Positions 48,353-57,867 of a stretch of DNA of 64,000 bases are shown here, piece by piece (the first letter of the stretch is position 1; each line of letters starts with the position of its first letter). Made by a program: the position numbers and the translations under genes. Source of the DNA: Acidobacteriota bacterium (GTDB lineage Bacteria; Acidobacteriota; Terriglobia; Bryobacterales; Bryobacteraceae); contig JAPKZB010000004.1 in the NCBI GenBank assembly GCA_026393985.1, positions 86,255 to 150,254 on the forward strand. Direction: 5' to 3'. The notes below the pieces were generated by a model. That model was not told where the DNA came from and made no database searches. It saw nothing but the letters and a program-made list of their open reading frames with translations.

Positions 48353-51300
48353 ATGCCAACTCCGCTCCTCCGCACCGCGGCCGCGCTCCTGCTCAGCACC
48401 GCCGCCCTCTGGGCCCAAACCACCGGCTCCGTCCTCGGCACCGTCTCCGACCCCACCGGCGCCGTCGTCGCCAACGCCAAAATCTCCGTCAAAAACCTCG
48501 CCACCGGCTTCCTCAACGCCGCCTCCACCGGCTCCGACGGCCGCTTCCGCATCCCCCAGCTCCCCGCCGCCAACTACGAACTCACCGTCGAAGCCCCCGG
48601 CTTCGCCCGCTACGTCCAGGGCCCCATCACCCTCCAGCTCAACCAAAACGCCGAATTCCTCGTCAAACTCGAAGTCAAATCGGCCACCGAAACCGTCAAC
48701 GTAACCAGCGAAGCCCCCCTCATCAACACCACCAACGCCGAAGTCGGCGCCAACTTCGACTCCAAGCGCATCGAAGAACTCCCCCTCTCCCCCAGCCGCA
48801 ACATCCTCAACGCCGCCCTCTCCGTCGCCGGCGTCGCCCAAATGTCCTCCGGCAACTCCAGCTTCACCTCCGGCGGCGTCTCCTTCTCCGTCAACGGCAT
48901 GCGCCAGCGCTCCAACAACTTCGTCGTCGACGGCTCCGACTCCAACAACCCCTCCGTCGGCGGCCTCCAGCAGGAGATCAACAACCCCGACACCGTCGCC
49001 GAATTCCGCATCATCACCAACCAGTTCCTCCCCGAATACGGCCGCGCCGCCGGCTCCGTCGTCTCCATCGTCACCAAAAGCGGCACCAACGAAATCCACG
49101 GCACCGCCTTCTGGTACCACAACAGCAACCGCCTCAACGCCCGCTCCAACGTCGAAAAGCTCTCCGGCTTCACCCGCGCCCCCTGGCGCATTGAAAACCA
49201 GTTCGGCGCCACCCGCGGCGGCCCCATCGTAAAGAACAAAACCTTCTTCTTCGGCTCCCTCATGCGCTGGACCGACCGCCAGTTCGCCGCCGGCACCGCC
49301 ATCCAGGGCGCCCCCACCGAAGCCGGCAAAGCCCTCCTCCGCCCCCTCGCCGCCGGCCGCCCCCAGCTCCAGGCCCTCCTCGACTTCCTCCCCGCGGCCG
49401 GCATCGCCGGCGGCGCCCCCGCCACCGTCACCGCCGGCGGCCAAACCCTCTCCATCCCCACCGGCACCCTCGCCGGCGCCCAGCCCGCCCTCCTCAACGC
49501 CTGGCAGTGGTCCGCCCGCGGCGACCACCGCTTTAACGACAAACACACCCTCGGCGGCCGCGTCCTCGTCGACACCCGCACCCAGGTCAGCGGCCAGTCC
49601 GTCCCCCCCGGCCTCACCTCCTCCTCCCCCACCGACCGTAACGCCGCCAACCTCTTCCTCAACTCCTCCCTCTCCGCCTCCGTCTTCAACGAGTTCCGCA
49701 CCAGCTTCCAGCGCGTCGTCTCCGTCACCACCGCCGCCGACGCCCGCGCCCTCGCCATCCCCTCGTTTGAAGTCTCCGGCCTCGGCCTCAGCGGCTTCAA
49801 CGCCGCCACCAGCCGCACCGCCATCGGCCTCGCCGTCAACCTCCCCCAGGCCCAGGCCGTCACCAACTACCAGATCATGAACAACTTCTCCTGGTTCCGT
49901 GGCACCCACTCCTATAAAGCCGGCTTCGACTTCCGCCGCCTCGACCAGAATCAGGACTTCAACCCCACCATCCGCGGCCGCATCGCCTACTCCACCCTCC
50001 AGAGCGTCATCGACGACCTCCCCATCAACGCCTCCATCAACTCCTTCCTCCCCGGCGTCGGCCGTTGGCAGGCTTACCGCTACTACGACTACTTCTTCTT
50101 CCTCCAGGACGAGTGGCGCATCCGCCCCAACCTCACCATCACCTACGGCCTCCGCTACGAAACCCCCGGCAACGCCTTTAACTTCCTCCAGGGCGTCAAC
50201 ACCCGCGTCGTCGCCGCCAACAACAACAACCCCGACTTCCGCGTCGACCCCGCCCCGCCCCGCGACCGCAACAACTGGGCCCCCCGTTTCGGCTTCAACT
50301 ACCGCTTCGGCAGCGCCCCCGGCCTCCTCGGCAAGCTCACCGGCAACCAGAAACTGGTCCTCCGCGGCGGCTACTCCCGCACCTACGACCTGATCTTCAA
50401 CAACATCTACCTCAACATCTATAGCGCCTTCCCCTTCACCATCGTCAACAACTTCCCCGCCGGCCAGCCCGGCGCCTACCAGCGCATCCAGGACATCGCC
50501 CAGGGCCGTGTCACCCCCGGCCCCACCAACCCCGCCCAACTGCCCCGCACCATCGTCGACTCCAACTTCCGCGCCCCCGTTGTCGAGCAGTTCGCCTTCC
50601 AGTTCCAGCGCGAACTCGCCCGCAACTGGGTCCTCACCACCGGCCTGGTCTCCACCAAGGGAACCGCCCTCTTCCAGACCCTGGACGGCAACCCGACCCT
50701 CCCCACCACCAACAACTTCGGCGGCGCCGCCAACCCGGTCGTCCGCGTCAACCCGGCGCGCGGCCCGATTCGCCACCGCGCCAACGCCGCCTCCTCCATC
50801 TACCACTCCTGGCAGACCTCAATCGAAAAGCGCCTCTCCCAGAACTTCGCCATCGGAGCCCACTACACCTGGAGCGCCTTCATTGACGACGCCTCGGAGA
50901 TCTTCAACCCCTCCGTCGCCGGCGAGATCGCCGTCCCCCAGGACAGCTTCAACCGCCGCGCCGACCGCGGCCGTTCCACCTACGACCGTCCGCACCGCTT
51001 CACCACCAACTTCACCTACGAACTCCCCTTCCTCCGCAAGCAGGAAAACGCTGCCGGCCGCATCCTCGGCGGCTGGATGGTCTCCTCGCTGATCAGCTTC
51101 CAGAGCGGCCCGCCCTTCACCCCGCTGAACGGTTCGGACCCCGGCCGCCGTCTCTCGGGGATTGACGCCCTGGTTGGCACCTCCATTCGTCCCAACCTGA
51201 ACACGAACCTCGATCTGTCGAGCATGGACATGCGCCAGATTCGCAGCGCCGGCCAGTTTACGGGAGGGGTCTTCAACCTCTTCTCCCTGGTCAATGCGGC

Positions 51301-51556
51301 GAACCCGATGGGCAACGTGGGCCGCAACGTCCTGCGCGCGGACGGCATTAACAACGTGGACATTGCGTTGAAGAAGGTGGTGCGTCTCCCCTGGGAGAAG
51401 CACACGTTTGACATCCGCGTGGACTTCTACAACCTGACGAACACCCGCGACTACGGCATCCCGCAGGCGAACGTGAACAACGCGGGCTTCGCCAACGAAG
51501 GCCTGACGGACGGAGGCCGCCGCCGAGTCCAATTCGGCCTCCGCTACGCCTTCTAA
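48353..51556 (+). CDS. TonB-dependent receptor, third Oar-like copy
   Basis: From the ATG at 48353 (AAGGAAAA about ten bases upstream) the product is 1067 residues with a signal peptide (AAALLLSTAALWAQ). The carboxypeptidase-regulatory domain (GSVLGTVSDPTGAVVANAK), plug (VVSIVTKSGTNEIHGTAF) and barrel ending RRRVQFGLRYAF are complete. The C-rich bias of the strand fades after about 50.6 kb within this same gene. A hairpin terminator candidate follows at 51592-51626. The ligand is unknown. Confidence 0.92.
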   Translation: MPTPLLRTAAALLLSTAALWAQTTGSVLGTVSDPTGAVVANAKISVKNLATGFLNAASTGSDGRFRIPQLPAANYELTVEAPGFARYVQGPITLQLNQNAEFLVKLEVKSATETVNVTSEAPLINTTNAEVGANFDSKRIEELPLSPSRNILNAALSVAGVAQMSSGNSSFTSGGVSFSVNGMRQRSNNFVVDGSDSNNPSVGGLQQEINNPDTVAEFRIITNQFLPEYGRAAGSVVSIVTKSGTNEIHGTAFWYHNSNRLNARSNVEKLSGFTRAPWRIENQFGATRGGPIVKNKTFFFGSLMRWTDRQFAAGTAIQGAPTEAGKALLRPLAAGRPQLQALLDFLPAAGIAGGAPATVTAGGQTLSIPTGTLAGAQPALLNAWQWSARGDHRFNDKHTLGGRVLVDTRTQVSGQSVPPGLTSSSPTDRNAANLFLNSSLSASVFNEFRTSFQRVVSVTTAADARALAIPSFEVSGLGLSGFNAATSRTAIGLAVNLPQAQAVTNYQIMNNFSWFRGTHSYKAGFDFRRLDQNQDFNPTIRGRIAYSTLQSVIDDLPINASINSFLPGVGRWQAYRYYDYFFFLQDEWRIRPNLTITYGLRYETPGNAFNFLQGVNTRVVAANNNNPDFRVDPAPPRDRNNWAPRFGFNYRFGSAPGLLGKLTGNQKLVLRGGYSRTYDLIFNNIYLNIYSAFPFTIVNNFPAGQPGAYQRIQDIAQGRVTPGPTNPAQLPRTIVDSNFRAPVVEQFAFQFQRELARNWVLTTGLVSTKGTALFQTLDGNPTLPTTNNFGGAANPVVRVNPARGPIRHRANAASSIYHSWQTSIEKRLSQNFAIGAHYTWSAFIDDASEIFNPSVAGEIAVPQDSFNRRADRGRSTYDRPHRFTTNFTYELPFLRKQENAAGRILGGWMVSSLISFQSGPPFTPLNGSDPGRRLSGIDALVGTSIRPNLNTNLDLSSMDMRQIRSAGQFTGGVFNLFSLVNAANPMGNVGRNVLRADGINNVDIALKKVVRLPWEKHTFDIRVDFYNLTNTRDYGIPQANVNNAGFANEGLTDGGRRRVQFGLRYAF

Positions 51557-51915
51557 CCAGAAACAAACCTAATCCCCAAACCAACCAAACAAAGGCCGGC
51601 CAACCCGAAAGGGAAAAGCCGGCCTTAAACATTCCCGCCGCCCCGCCCGCTGCGGGCGAACATTTCGCTCTACGCCAAAGAGGGCCAGAACACCCGTCGG
51701 AGTAACGGGCAGAATAGGTACCCTCGAACGTTTCCTGATCCCGTTACGCTCTCCCCTCTTAACCTCCAACTCGAAGCGCACAACACCTCACGGGGCGGCC
51801 ACCGCAACTGATCAATGGCTTTCGACACCTAAAACCATCCCCCCGGCCGATCAACGCCTTCTTTGGTACTTTAGGACTTCACGGCTCATGCAGCCGCCGT
51901 GAGCCCCCACCAATA
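51557..51915. other. 359-nt spacer at the left edge of the island
   Basis: The spacer holds the terminator hairpin and the leader of the DUF91/DUF5655-like gene. From about 51.9 kb to 62.3 kb the base composition is visibly less C-rich and more AT-rich than to the left, so this is a natural boundary. I see no att repeat or tRNA here, though short ones could be missed by eye. Confidence 0.45.
51592..51626 (+). terminator. hairpin after the third TonB receptor
   Basis: A perfect 9-bp stem, AAGGCCGGC at 51592-51600 pairing with GCCGGCCTT at 51618-51626, with a 17-nt loop. It lies 36 nt after the receptor stop. There is no long T-run, so efficiency is uncertain; it may act as a weak intrinsic terminator. 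Confidence 0.55.
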
Positions 51916-52821
51916 ATGAGCGACCTAAAACTATTCCGAAACACGTCAAACACCATAACCGAGATCCGCAGTGACTCGGTGGAGCTTGAGAAGTCATTAC
52001 AGACGCTCATCGAGTCGAATCTCGACGTGATGCTTGGCGTTCGCTTCCTCGTTTCGGAATACGCTACCGGCAAGACACATGGTGGAAGAATCGACACGCT
52101 TGGCATCGACGAGAATGCCTGTCCAGTAATCATCGAATACAAGCGCGCGATCAACGAGAACGTGATCAACCAAGGGTTGTTCTACCTGGATTGGCTTCTC
52201 GATCACAAAGCTGAAGTGAAGCTCCTAGTGATCGACAAGTATGGCCGTGAAGAAGCAGACCGCATCGACTGGAATGGCAGCCGGTTGCTATGTATCGCCG
52301 CCGACTTTACGAGATACGACGAGCACGCGGTTCAACAGATCAATCGCAACATCGAACTGATCCGTTACAGGAGGTTCGGGGCAGATTTGCTCTTATTGGA
52401 ACTCGTCAATGCTGTAACGGTCAAAACCGCTGAAGCGAAGCCACCCAAGTCGCAGGAGAAGCGCTCAACGGACAAGACCGTCACTGAAAGCTTGGCGGCA
52501 CTTCATGGACCGCTTTTGGACGTCTTTGAATCACTCCGAGCGTTTCTCTCGGCGCTCGGTGACGACGTGCAGGAGAAGCGTCTGAATCTTTACATAGCGT
52601 TCAAGCGCCTGAAGAATTTTGTTTGCATCGAGATTCGCAAGGACAAGCTAATGCTCTACCTTAAACTTGACCCTGAGTCCGTCGCGATGGAGAAGGGATT
52701 TTCGCGCGATGTCCGATCGATTGGACACTGGGGAACGGGTGATCTGGAGTTAACGATTCGCAGCGAACAAGACCTTGAGAAAGCGAAGCCACTTTTGGTT
52801 CGGAGCTATGGAAATGCCTGA
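51916..52821 (+). CDS. DUF91-type PD-(D/E)XK nuclease-like protein with DUF5655-like tail
   Basis: A 301-residue protein. The N-terminal ~175 residues have a nuclease-like core: a leading helix (ELEKSLQTLIESNLDVMLGVRFL), then GGRIDTLGIDENACPVIIEYKR, which supplies the D and the E-x-K of a PD-(D/E)XK fold. A Ser/Lys-rich linker follows and then a DUF5655-like domain (VQEKRLNLYIAFKRLKNFVCIEIRKDKLMLYLKL). Related proteins accompany restriction and defence loci (family knowledge). It lies 63 nt upstream of the methylase pair and could be a nuclease or regulatory subunit. Confidence 0.78.
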   Translation: MSDLKLFRNTSNTITEIRSDSVELEKSLQTLIESNLDVMLGVRFLVSEYATGKTHGGRIDTLGIDENACPVIIEYKRAINENVINQGLFYLDWLLDHKAEVKLLVIDKYGREEADRIDWNGSRLLCIAADFTRYDEHAVQQINRNIELIRYRRFGADLLLLELVNAVTVKTAEAKPPKSQEKRSTDKTVTESLAALHGPLLDVFESLRAFLSALGDDVQEKRLNLYIAFKRLKNFVCIEIRKDKLMLYLKLDPESVAMEKGFSRDVRSIGHWGTGDLELTIRSEQDLEKAKPLLVRSYGNA

Positions 52822-52884
52822 CGCGCCACAAAGACCTTTGGCCGCTTTAGGCCGTGAATCAAGTTCCCAACCGAGAGGAGCCAA

Positions 52885-53529
52885 GTGAAGTCGAAGCAAA
52901 GGGTCGCCGACCATGGCGAGGTGTTCACCCCGGAGTGGCTGGTTGAGGCGATGCTGGACCTGGTCAAGGCCGAGACCGAGCGCATTGATTCGCGCTTTCT
53001 GGAACCAGCCTGTGGCAGCGGCAATTTTCTCGTCAAGATTTTGCAGCGCAAGCTCGCCGCCGTCGAACTCAAGTTCGGTAGATCTGATTTTGAGAAGAAG
53101 CAGTATGCGCTGCTCGCTCTGATGTGCACCTATGGAATCGAGTTGCTCGAAGACAATATCGCCGAGTGTCGCATGAACATGCTGGAAATTCTAGCTGACT
53201 ACCTAAAGCTCGAAGAATCGGATGAATACTATAGGGCAGCAGCATATGTGTTATCGCTGAACATCGTCCATGGCGACGCCCTGAAGATGTGCACAAGCGA
53301 CGGAAAAGCGATCATTTTCGCTGAGTGGGGTTACCTGGGCAAGGGCAAGTTTCAACGCCGCGATTTCAACTTGAACACGTTAACTCTCTCGTCATCGTTC
53401 AGCGCCGAAGGTTCTCTCTTTGCTCATCTGGGAAAGCAAGAGATCTTCATGCCGACAAAGACCTACCCGACCATGACGATCGGCGAATTGGCCGCTTCAC
53501 TGGGTGATCGGCCCAAGGAGGTCGCATGA
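52885..53529 (+). CDS. N-6 adenine DNA methylase-type subunit (lacks NPPY)
   Basis: A 214-residue protein with GTG start at 52885 and a GAGGAG-like site upstream. It has the Type I/II M-subunit opening (GEVFTPEWLVEAMLDLV) and SAM motif EPACGSGNFLVKIL, then MCTYGIELLEDNIAECRMNM and HGDALKM. The catalytic N-P-P-Y motif is absent, so on its own it should not methylate adenine. The companion protein encoded next has NPPY but a less typical SAM motif. It may therefore be one half of a split enzyme or a non-catalytic subunit (inference). Overlaps the next gene by 4 nt. Confidence 0.8.
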   Translation: MKSKQRVADHGEVFTPEWLVEAMLDLVKAETERIDSRFLEPACGSGNFLVKILQRKLAAVELKFGRSDFEKKQYALLALMCTYGIELLEDNIAECRMNMLEILADYLKLEESDEYYRAAAYVLSLNIVHGDALKMCTSDGKAIIFAEWGYLGKGKFQRRDFNLNTLTLSSSFSAEGSLFAHLGKQEIFMPTKTYPTMTIGELAASLGDRPKEVA

Positions 53530-55133
53530 GTACTCAGGCAAATTTCGTCTTGCGCGGAAGAAACCCTGACGTCCTGACGTGTATCGCTAACCTCTCCAAC
53601 GACGAGGTGTTTACGCCGCCTGAGTTCGCGAACAAAATGTTGGATTTAGTAGCGAACACATGGGCTGCCAACAACAAGGGCGTAGACATCTGGACGAATC
53701 CATCGGTGAGTTTTCTCGACCCGTTTACGAAATCCGGTGTGTTTTTGCGCGAGATCACCAGCCGCCTGTCGAAGGGCCTGGAGAAGCGGATTCCCGATCT
53801 TCAGGAGCGAGTTGATCACATCCTTACCAAGCAGGTTTTTGGAATCGGTATTACACATTTAACGAGTCTCTTGGCGAGACGAAGCGTCTACTGCTCGAAG
53901 CACGCAAATGGACCGCATTCAATCGCCTCAAAGTTCACCAATGATGCAGGCAACATCTGGTTCCAACGCATGGAGCACCGGTGGGCAAAGGGAAAGTGCA
54001 CCTATTGCGGGGCAAGCCAGCAAGCCCTGGATCTGGGCGAACGGCGTGAAACCCACGCTTATGCTTTTACACACACGGACAATATTCAGGCTCGGATGGC
54101 CGAGCTGTTTGGAGGAGATATGCAATTTGACGTAATCATCGGAAATCCCCCGTACCAATTGGACGATGGCGGTCACGGTGCAAGCGCCGCTCCCATCTAC
54201 CAGTTGTTCGTGGAGAACGCGTTGAAACTTGATCCGCGATACGCGGTGTTTGTGACTCCTTCGCGGTGGATGGCAGGCGGCAAGGGACTCGACAAATACC
54301 GGGCACGAATGCTCGCCGACAAGCGCATGCGAGCAATTGTCGACTATCCGAAGCTTTATGAGGGATTTCCTGGTGTGAAAATTCGCGGCGGGATTTCATA
54401 CTTCTTGTGGGATCGAGATCACAACGGGCCATGCGGAGTGCAGACAATCTGGGATGGGAAGCCAACAGGGCCAGTTGTTTCCCGCTACCTGGATGCCTTT
54501 GATGTCTTGGTTCGGCGCAACGAGGCTGTGCCCATTCTGGAAAAGATCAGAGCGAAGAAGGAGCCAACGCTTGAGGCCCGCGTTTCAAGCCAAAAGCCGT
54601 TTGGCTTGCGCACCTTCTTTCACGGCAAACCCGACCCGAAGAGCCTCAAGAACCCCGTCAGACTTTTCGGGTCTCAACGGGTCAGCTGGGTCAATCGCTC
54701 AGAGATCCCAACGAACGAACACTGGATTGACAAGTGGAAGGTCCTGATGACTCGTGTCCAAGGCACCAGCGCTGCCGTAGAGACGAAGTTTCTCAGCAAG
54801 CCAATAATCGCAGAGCCCGGCACCGCCTGTACTGAAAGCTATCTCGTGGCAGGCATCTTCGATACCGAAAGCGAAGCGATGAACTATGCGAGTTATCTGA
54901 GCACACGGTTCGCGCGCTTCCTCGTGTCACTCCGAAAGTCTACCCAGGATGCGCCAAAGAATGTTTACGCTTTCATCCCGGATTTGCCGCTTGACAAGCC
55001 TTGGACTGACGAAATGCTATACAGGCGCTATGGTCTGACCAGAGAGGAGATCAACTTCATCGAATCGCAGGTTGCTGAACACAGTATGGATTTGTTCGAC
55101 GAAGCGCCTTCGGACGACATCGACGATGAGTAA
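53526..55133 (+). CDS. Eco57I-type DNA methyltransferase domain protein
   Basis: A 535-residue protein with GEVFTPP-like opening (NDEVFTPPEFANKML), a SAM-motif variant DPFTKSGVFLREI, a zinc-type CTYCG segment, and the catalytic N-P-P-Y in DVIIGNPPYQLDDGGHG. Then come YAVFVTPSRWMAGGKGLDKYR and FPGVKIRGGISYFLWDRD. The long C-terminal half probably recognises DNA. The layout resembles Eco57I/Type IIG-type methylases (family knowledge). Its stop overlaps the helicase start (ATGAGTAA), so methylase and helicase-nuclease are coupled. Confidence 0.88.
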   Translation: MSTQANFVLRGRNPDVLTCIANLSNDEVFTPPEFANKMLDLVANTWAANNKGVDIWTNPSVSFLDPFTKSGVFLREITSRLSKGLEKRIPDLQERVDHILTKQVFGIGITHLTSLLARRSVYCSKHANGPHSIASKFTNDAGNIWFQRMEHRWAKGKCTYCGASQQALDLGERRETHAYAFTHTDNIQARMAELFGGDMQFDVIIGNPPYQLDDGGHGASAAPIYQLFVENALKLDPRYAVFVTPSRWMAGGKGLDKYRARMLADKRMRAIVDYPKLYEGFPGVKIRGGISYFLWDRDHNGPCGVQTIWDGKPTGPVVSRYLDAFDVLVRRNEAVPILEKIRAKKEPTLEARVSSQKPFGLRTFFHGKPDPKSLKNPVRLFGSQRVSWVNRSEIPTNEHWIDKWKVLMTRVQGTSAAVETKFLSKPIIAEPGTACTESYLVAGIFDTESEAMNYASYLSTRFARFLVSLRKSTQDAPKNVYAFIPDLPLDKPWTDEMLYRRYGLTREEINFIESQVAEHSMDLFDEAPSDDIDDE

Positions 55134-57675
55134 GTCTATCGACGAAATCCTAGCGCCAAAGCCAAAGGCGCGGCCGCGAATCTACGCGTATTCGATCAAA
55201 GACGACGCCCATAAGGGGCTGCTCAAGGTTGGACAAACAACGCGCGACGTGAAGCAGCGTATCGCCGAACAACTGAGATCTGCTGCGATTAAGAACTACA
55301 CCATCGAGTTGGATGAACTCGCTGATCGCGACGACGGCGGAATCTTTACAGACTACAGTGTTCGCTCAGCTCTTACGAAGAAGGGTTTTGAGAACGTCGA
55401 GCTTGAATGGATGCGTTGCTCGGTCAAAGACGTGAAGACAGTCCTGACCGAGTTGCGAACCGGCCAGCAGTTTTCTGGAACCCATCACGAGACGTTTCCC
55501 ATGCGCAGGGAACAGGCCGAGGCCGTCGCTAAGACAATCTCGTACTTCAGATCGATCTGGACAGAAGATCAGAACGCGGCCCCACGGTTTCTTTGGAACG
55601 CGAAGATGCGTTTTGGCAAAACATTTACTTCGTATCAACTAGCGAGACAACTCGGAGCGAAGCGTGTGCTGGTGCTCACGTTTAAGCCCGCCGTGGAAGA
55701 CGCATGGCAGACGGATCTTGAGTCGCACATTGACTTCGATGGCTGGACGTACCTTTCGCGGAACTCGGATGGGGACCCACGAAACGTAAGCCGAGAGACG
55801 CCCCTAGCCTACTTCGGATCTTTCCAGGATCTCCTTGGGCGAGATTCTGCTGGGAACATCAAACCCAGGAACGAATGGGTTCACGAAGTGAACTGGGATC
55901 TGGTGATCTTCGATGAGTACCACTTCGGCGCGTGGCGCGAAACTGCCAAGGAACTCTTTGAGGGCGAGGAGGAAGCGGTATTCAAAAAAGAAGCGAAGCT
56001 TGAGTATGGCTCTGGCCTTGAGGATGTGAACGAAGACCTGAGTGAGCTTTCGGAGAAGGAAACTGAGTTCCTGCCCATCACAACCAGAGCCTATCTCTAC
56101 CTCTCGGGAACACCGTTTCGAGCACTGGCAACGGGAGAATTCATTGAAGAGCAGATCTTCAATTGGACATACACCGATGAGCAGAGGGCCAAGGAGGAGT
56201 TTGCCGCGCAGAATCCAGGAGCGTGGAATCCATATGGTTCGTTGCCGCAGATGCGACTCCTTACCTACCAGATGCCAGATGAGTTGCTTGCCATTGCTAG
56301 TGCTGGTGAGTTTGATGAGTTCGATCTGAACGCCTTTTTCGAAGCGACCGGCAGAGGCAAAGCGGCGCAGTTCAAACACAAGAGCGACGTACAGAAATGG
56401 CTCGACATTATTCGTGGCGGATACACCTCGAAGGCTGTTGAGCATCTCAAGACCGGGACGCGTCCACCCTTCCCGTACTCTGACACACGGTTGCTTCCAT
56501 ACCTCCAACATTCGTTCTGGTTTTTGCCTAACGTCGCTGCTTGTCATGCGATGGCGAACCTGTTGAGCGAGAAGCAGAATGTTTTCTGGCTTGACTACGA
56601 TGTGGTGGTGTCCGCAGGGACCTCCGCCGGCGTAGGCTTGGAGGCTCTGCCGCCAGTTAGGAAGGCCATTGGCAGCGGATTCGAAGCCAAGACGATAACA
56701 CTTTCCTGCGGCAAGCTAACCACCGGCGTAACCGTACCGCAGTGGTCATCGATTCTAATGCTGCGCAATCTCAAATCACCTGAGACGTACTTTCAAGCGG
56801 CATTCCGAATTCAGTCGCCCTGGTCCATCAAGAATCCAAACGGCGACAATCCAAACGAAGAGGAGATTCTAAAGCCCGTCTGCTTCGTCTTTGACTTTGC
56901 GCCAACTCGCGCTCTTCGGCAGCTCTCCGAGTATGGAATCGGTCTCTCACCCAATGAGCCCAACCCTGAGAACGCGGTGAAGGATCTCGTGTCGTTTTTG
57001 CCGGTGCTGGCATATGACGGTGCAAACATGACGCAGATTGATGCAGGCGGAATCCTTGACATCGCGATGGCCGGAACATCGGCCACGCTCCTAGCGCGGA
57101 AATGGGAAAGTGCGCTCCTAGTGAATGTCGATAATGATACCCTAAGGCGCATCATCGATGATGCAGAGGCCATGGCGGCAGTCCAGAGGATAGAGGGCTG
57201 GCGCGCACTCGGCGACAACATCATCCACACTATCATTAATAAGAGCGAGAAAGTGAAGGATCTAAAAACCAAGGCAAGGACGGAGGATTTGACACCAACG
57301 GAGAAAAAAGAACTCAGTGCAGAAGAAAAGGAATACAAGTCTAAGCGCAAACAGGTGCAAGAAAAGCTTATCAAATTTGCCACCCGCATTCCCGCTTTCA
57401 TGTACCTCACCGACTTTCGAGAGAATACGCTCCAAGATGTCATCACAAAACTTGAGCCAGACCTTTTCCAAGCGGTGACGGGCCTAACGGTAAAGGACTT
57501 CCACCTACTGGTGAAACTGAAAGTTTTCAACACGGAACAGATGAATCAAGCGGTGTTTGCATTCCGGCGTTATGAGGATGCCTCCCTGCGATACACCGGA
57601 ATCGACAGCCATCCTCATTTAGGCCACTACGGCCTTTACGACACAGTCGTTGCCAAGGACCACACCCACCCTTGA
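55126..57675 (+). CDS. GIY-YIG (MUG113/T5orf172-type) nuclease fused to SF2 helicase
   Basis: From the ATG at 55126 the product is 849 residues. The N-terminus (about 15-110) is a GIY-YIG domain of the MUG113/T5orf172 type: RIYAYSIKDDAHKGLLKVGQ, followed by a conserved Arg in DVKQRIAEQ. Then an SF2 helicase: MRFGKTFTSYQ (P-loop variant), VIFDEYHFGAW (DEYH), YLYLSGTPFRAL, and later CGKLTTGVTVPQW and AFRIQSPW. It probably is the restriction enzyme of the locus, cutting DNA lacking the methylation made by the upstream gene (inference). A long helical C-terminal region (about 700-800, Lys-rich) follows. Confidence 0.85.
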   Translation: MSKSIDEILAPKPKARPRIYAYSIKDDAHKGLLKVGQTTRDVKQRIAEQLRSAAIKNYTIELDELADRDDGGIFTDYSVRSALTKKGFENVELEWMRCSVKDVKTVLTELRTGQQFSGTHHETFPMRREQAEAVAKTISYFRSIWTEDQNAAPRFLWNAKMRFGKTFTSYQLARQLGAKRVLVLTFKPAVEDAWQTDLESHIDFDGWTYLSRNSDGDPRNVSRETPLAYFGSFQDLLGRDSAGNIKPRNEWVHEVNWDLVIFDEYHFGAWRETAKELFEGEEEAVFKKEAKLEYGSGLEDVNEDLSELSEKETEFLPITTRAYLYLSGTPFRALATGEFIEEQIFNWTYTDEQRAKEEFAAQNPGAWNPYGSLPQMRLLTYQMPDELLAIASAGEFDEFDLNAFFEATGRGKAAQFKHKSDVQKWLDIIRGGYTSKAVEHLKTGTRPPFPYSDTRLLPYLQHSFWFLPNVAACHAMANLLSEKQNVFWLDYDVVVSAGTSAGVGLEALPPVRKAIGSGFEAKTITLSCGKLTTGVTVPQWSSILMLRNLKSPETYFQAAFRIQSPWSIKNPNGDNPNEEEILKPVCFVFDFAPTRALRQLSEYGIGLSPNEPNPENAVKDLVSFLPVLAYDGANMTQIDAGGILDIAMAGTSATLLARKWESALLVNVDNDTLRRIIDDAEAMAAVQRIEGWRALGDNIIHTIINKSEKVKDLKTKARTEDLTPTEKKELSAEEKEYKSKRKQVQEKLIKFATRIPAFMYLTDFRENTLQDVITKLEPDLFQAVTGLTVKDFHLLVKLKVFNTEQMNQAVFAFRRYEDASLRYTGIDSHPHLGHYGLYDTVVAKDHTHP

Positions 57676-57867
57676 AACGACAGGAATACATCATCCTCAA
57701 ACACTTCCTGGAATGACAGTACCAACCACGCCCCTTCTCCGTCTTGACATCTTCGTAGCGAACTCGACGACCGTAAACTAATACCCAAACAACCACAATA
57801 CGCGAAGCGTGACCCTGCCGCGTCTTAGTGGGCGCCAACATCAAGACACTCGAACCATCATCATCAC

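Noticed and set aside
51569..51781. A 70-codon minus-strand frame in the spacer after the third receptor.
   Set aside because: It runs through the terminator hairpin and shows no family resemblance or ribosome site.
57527..57844. Minus-strand frame downstream of the helicase with a YEDVKTEKGRGW stretch.
   Set aside because: Overlaps the helicase end, has no start signal and no known domain.
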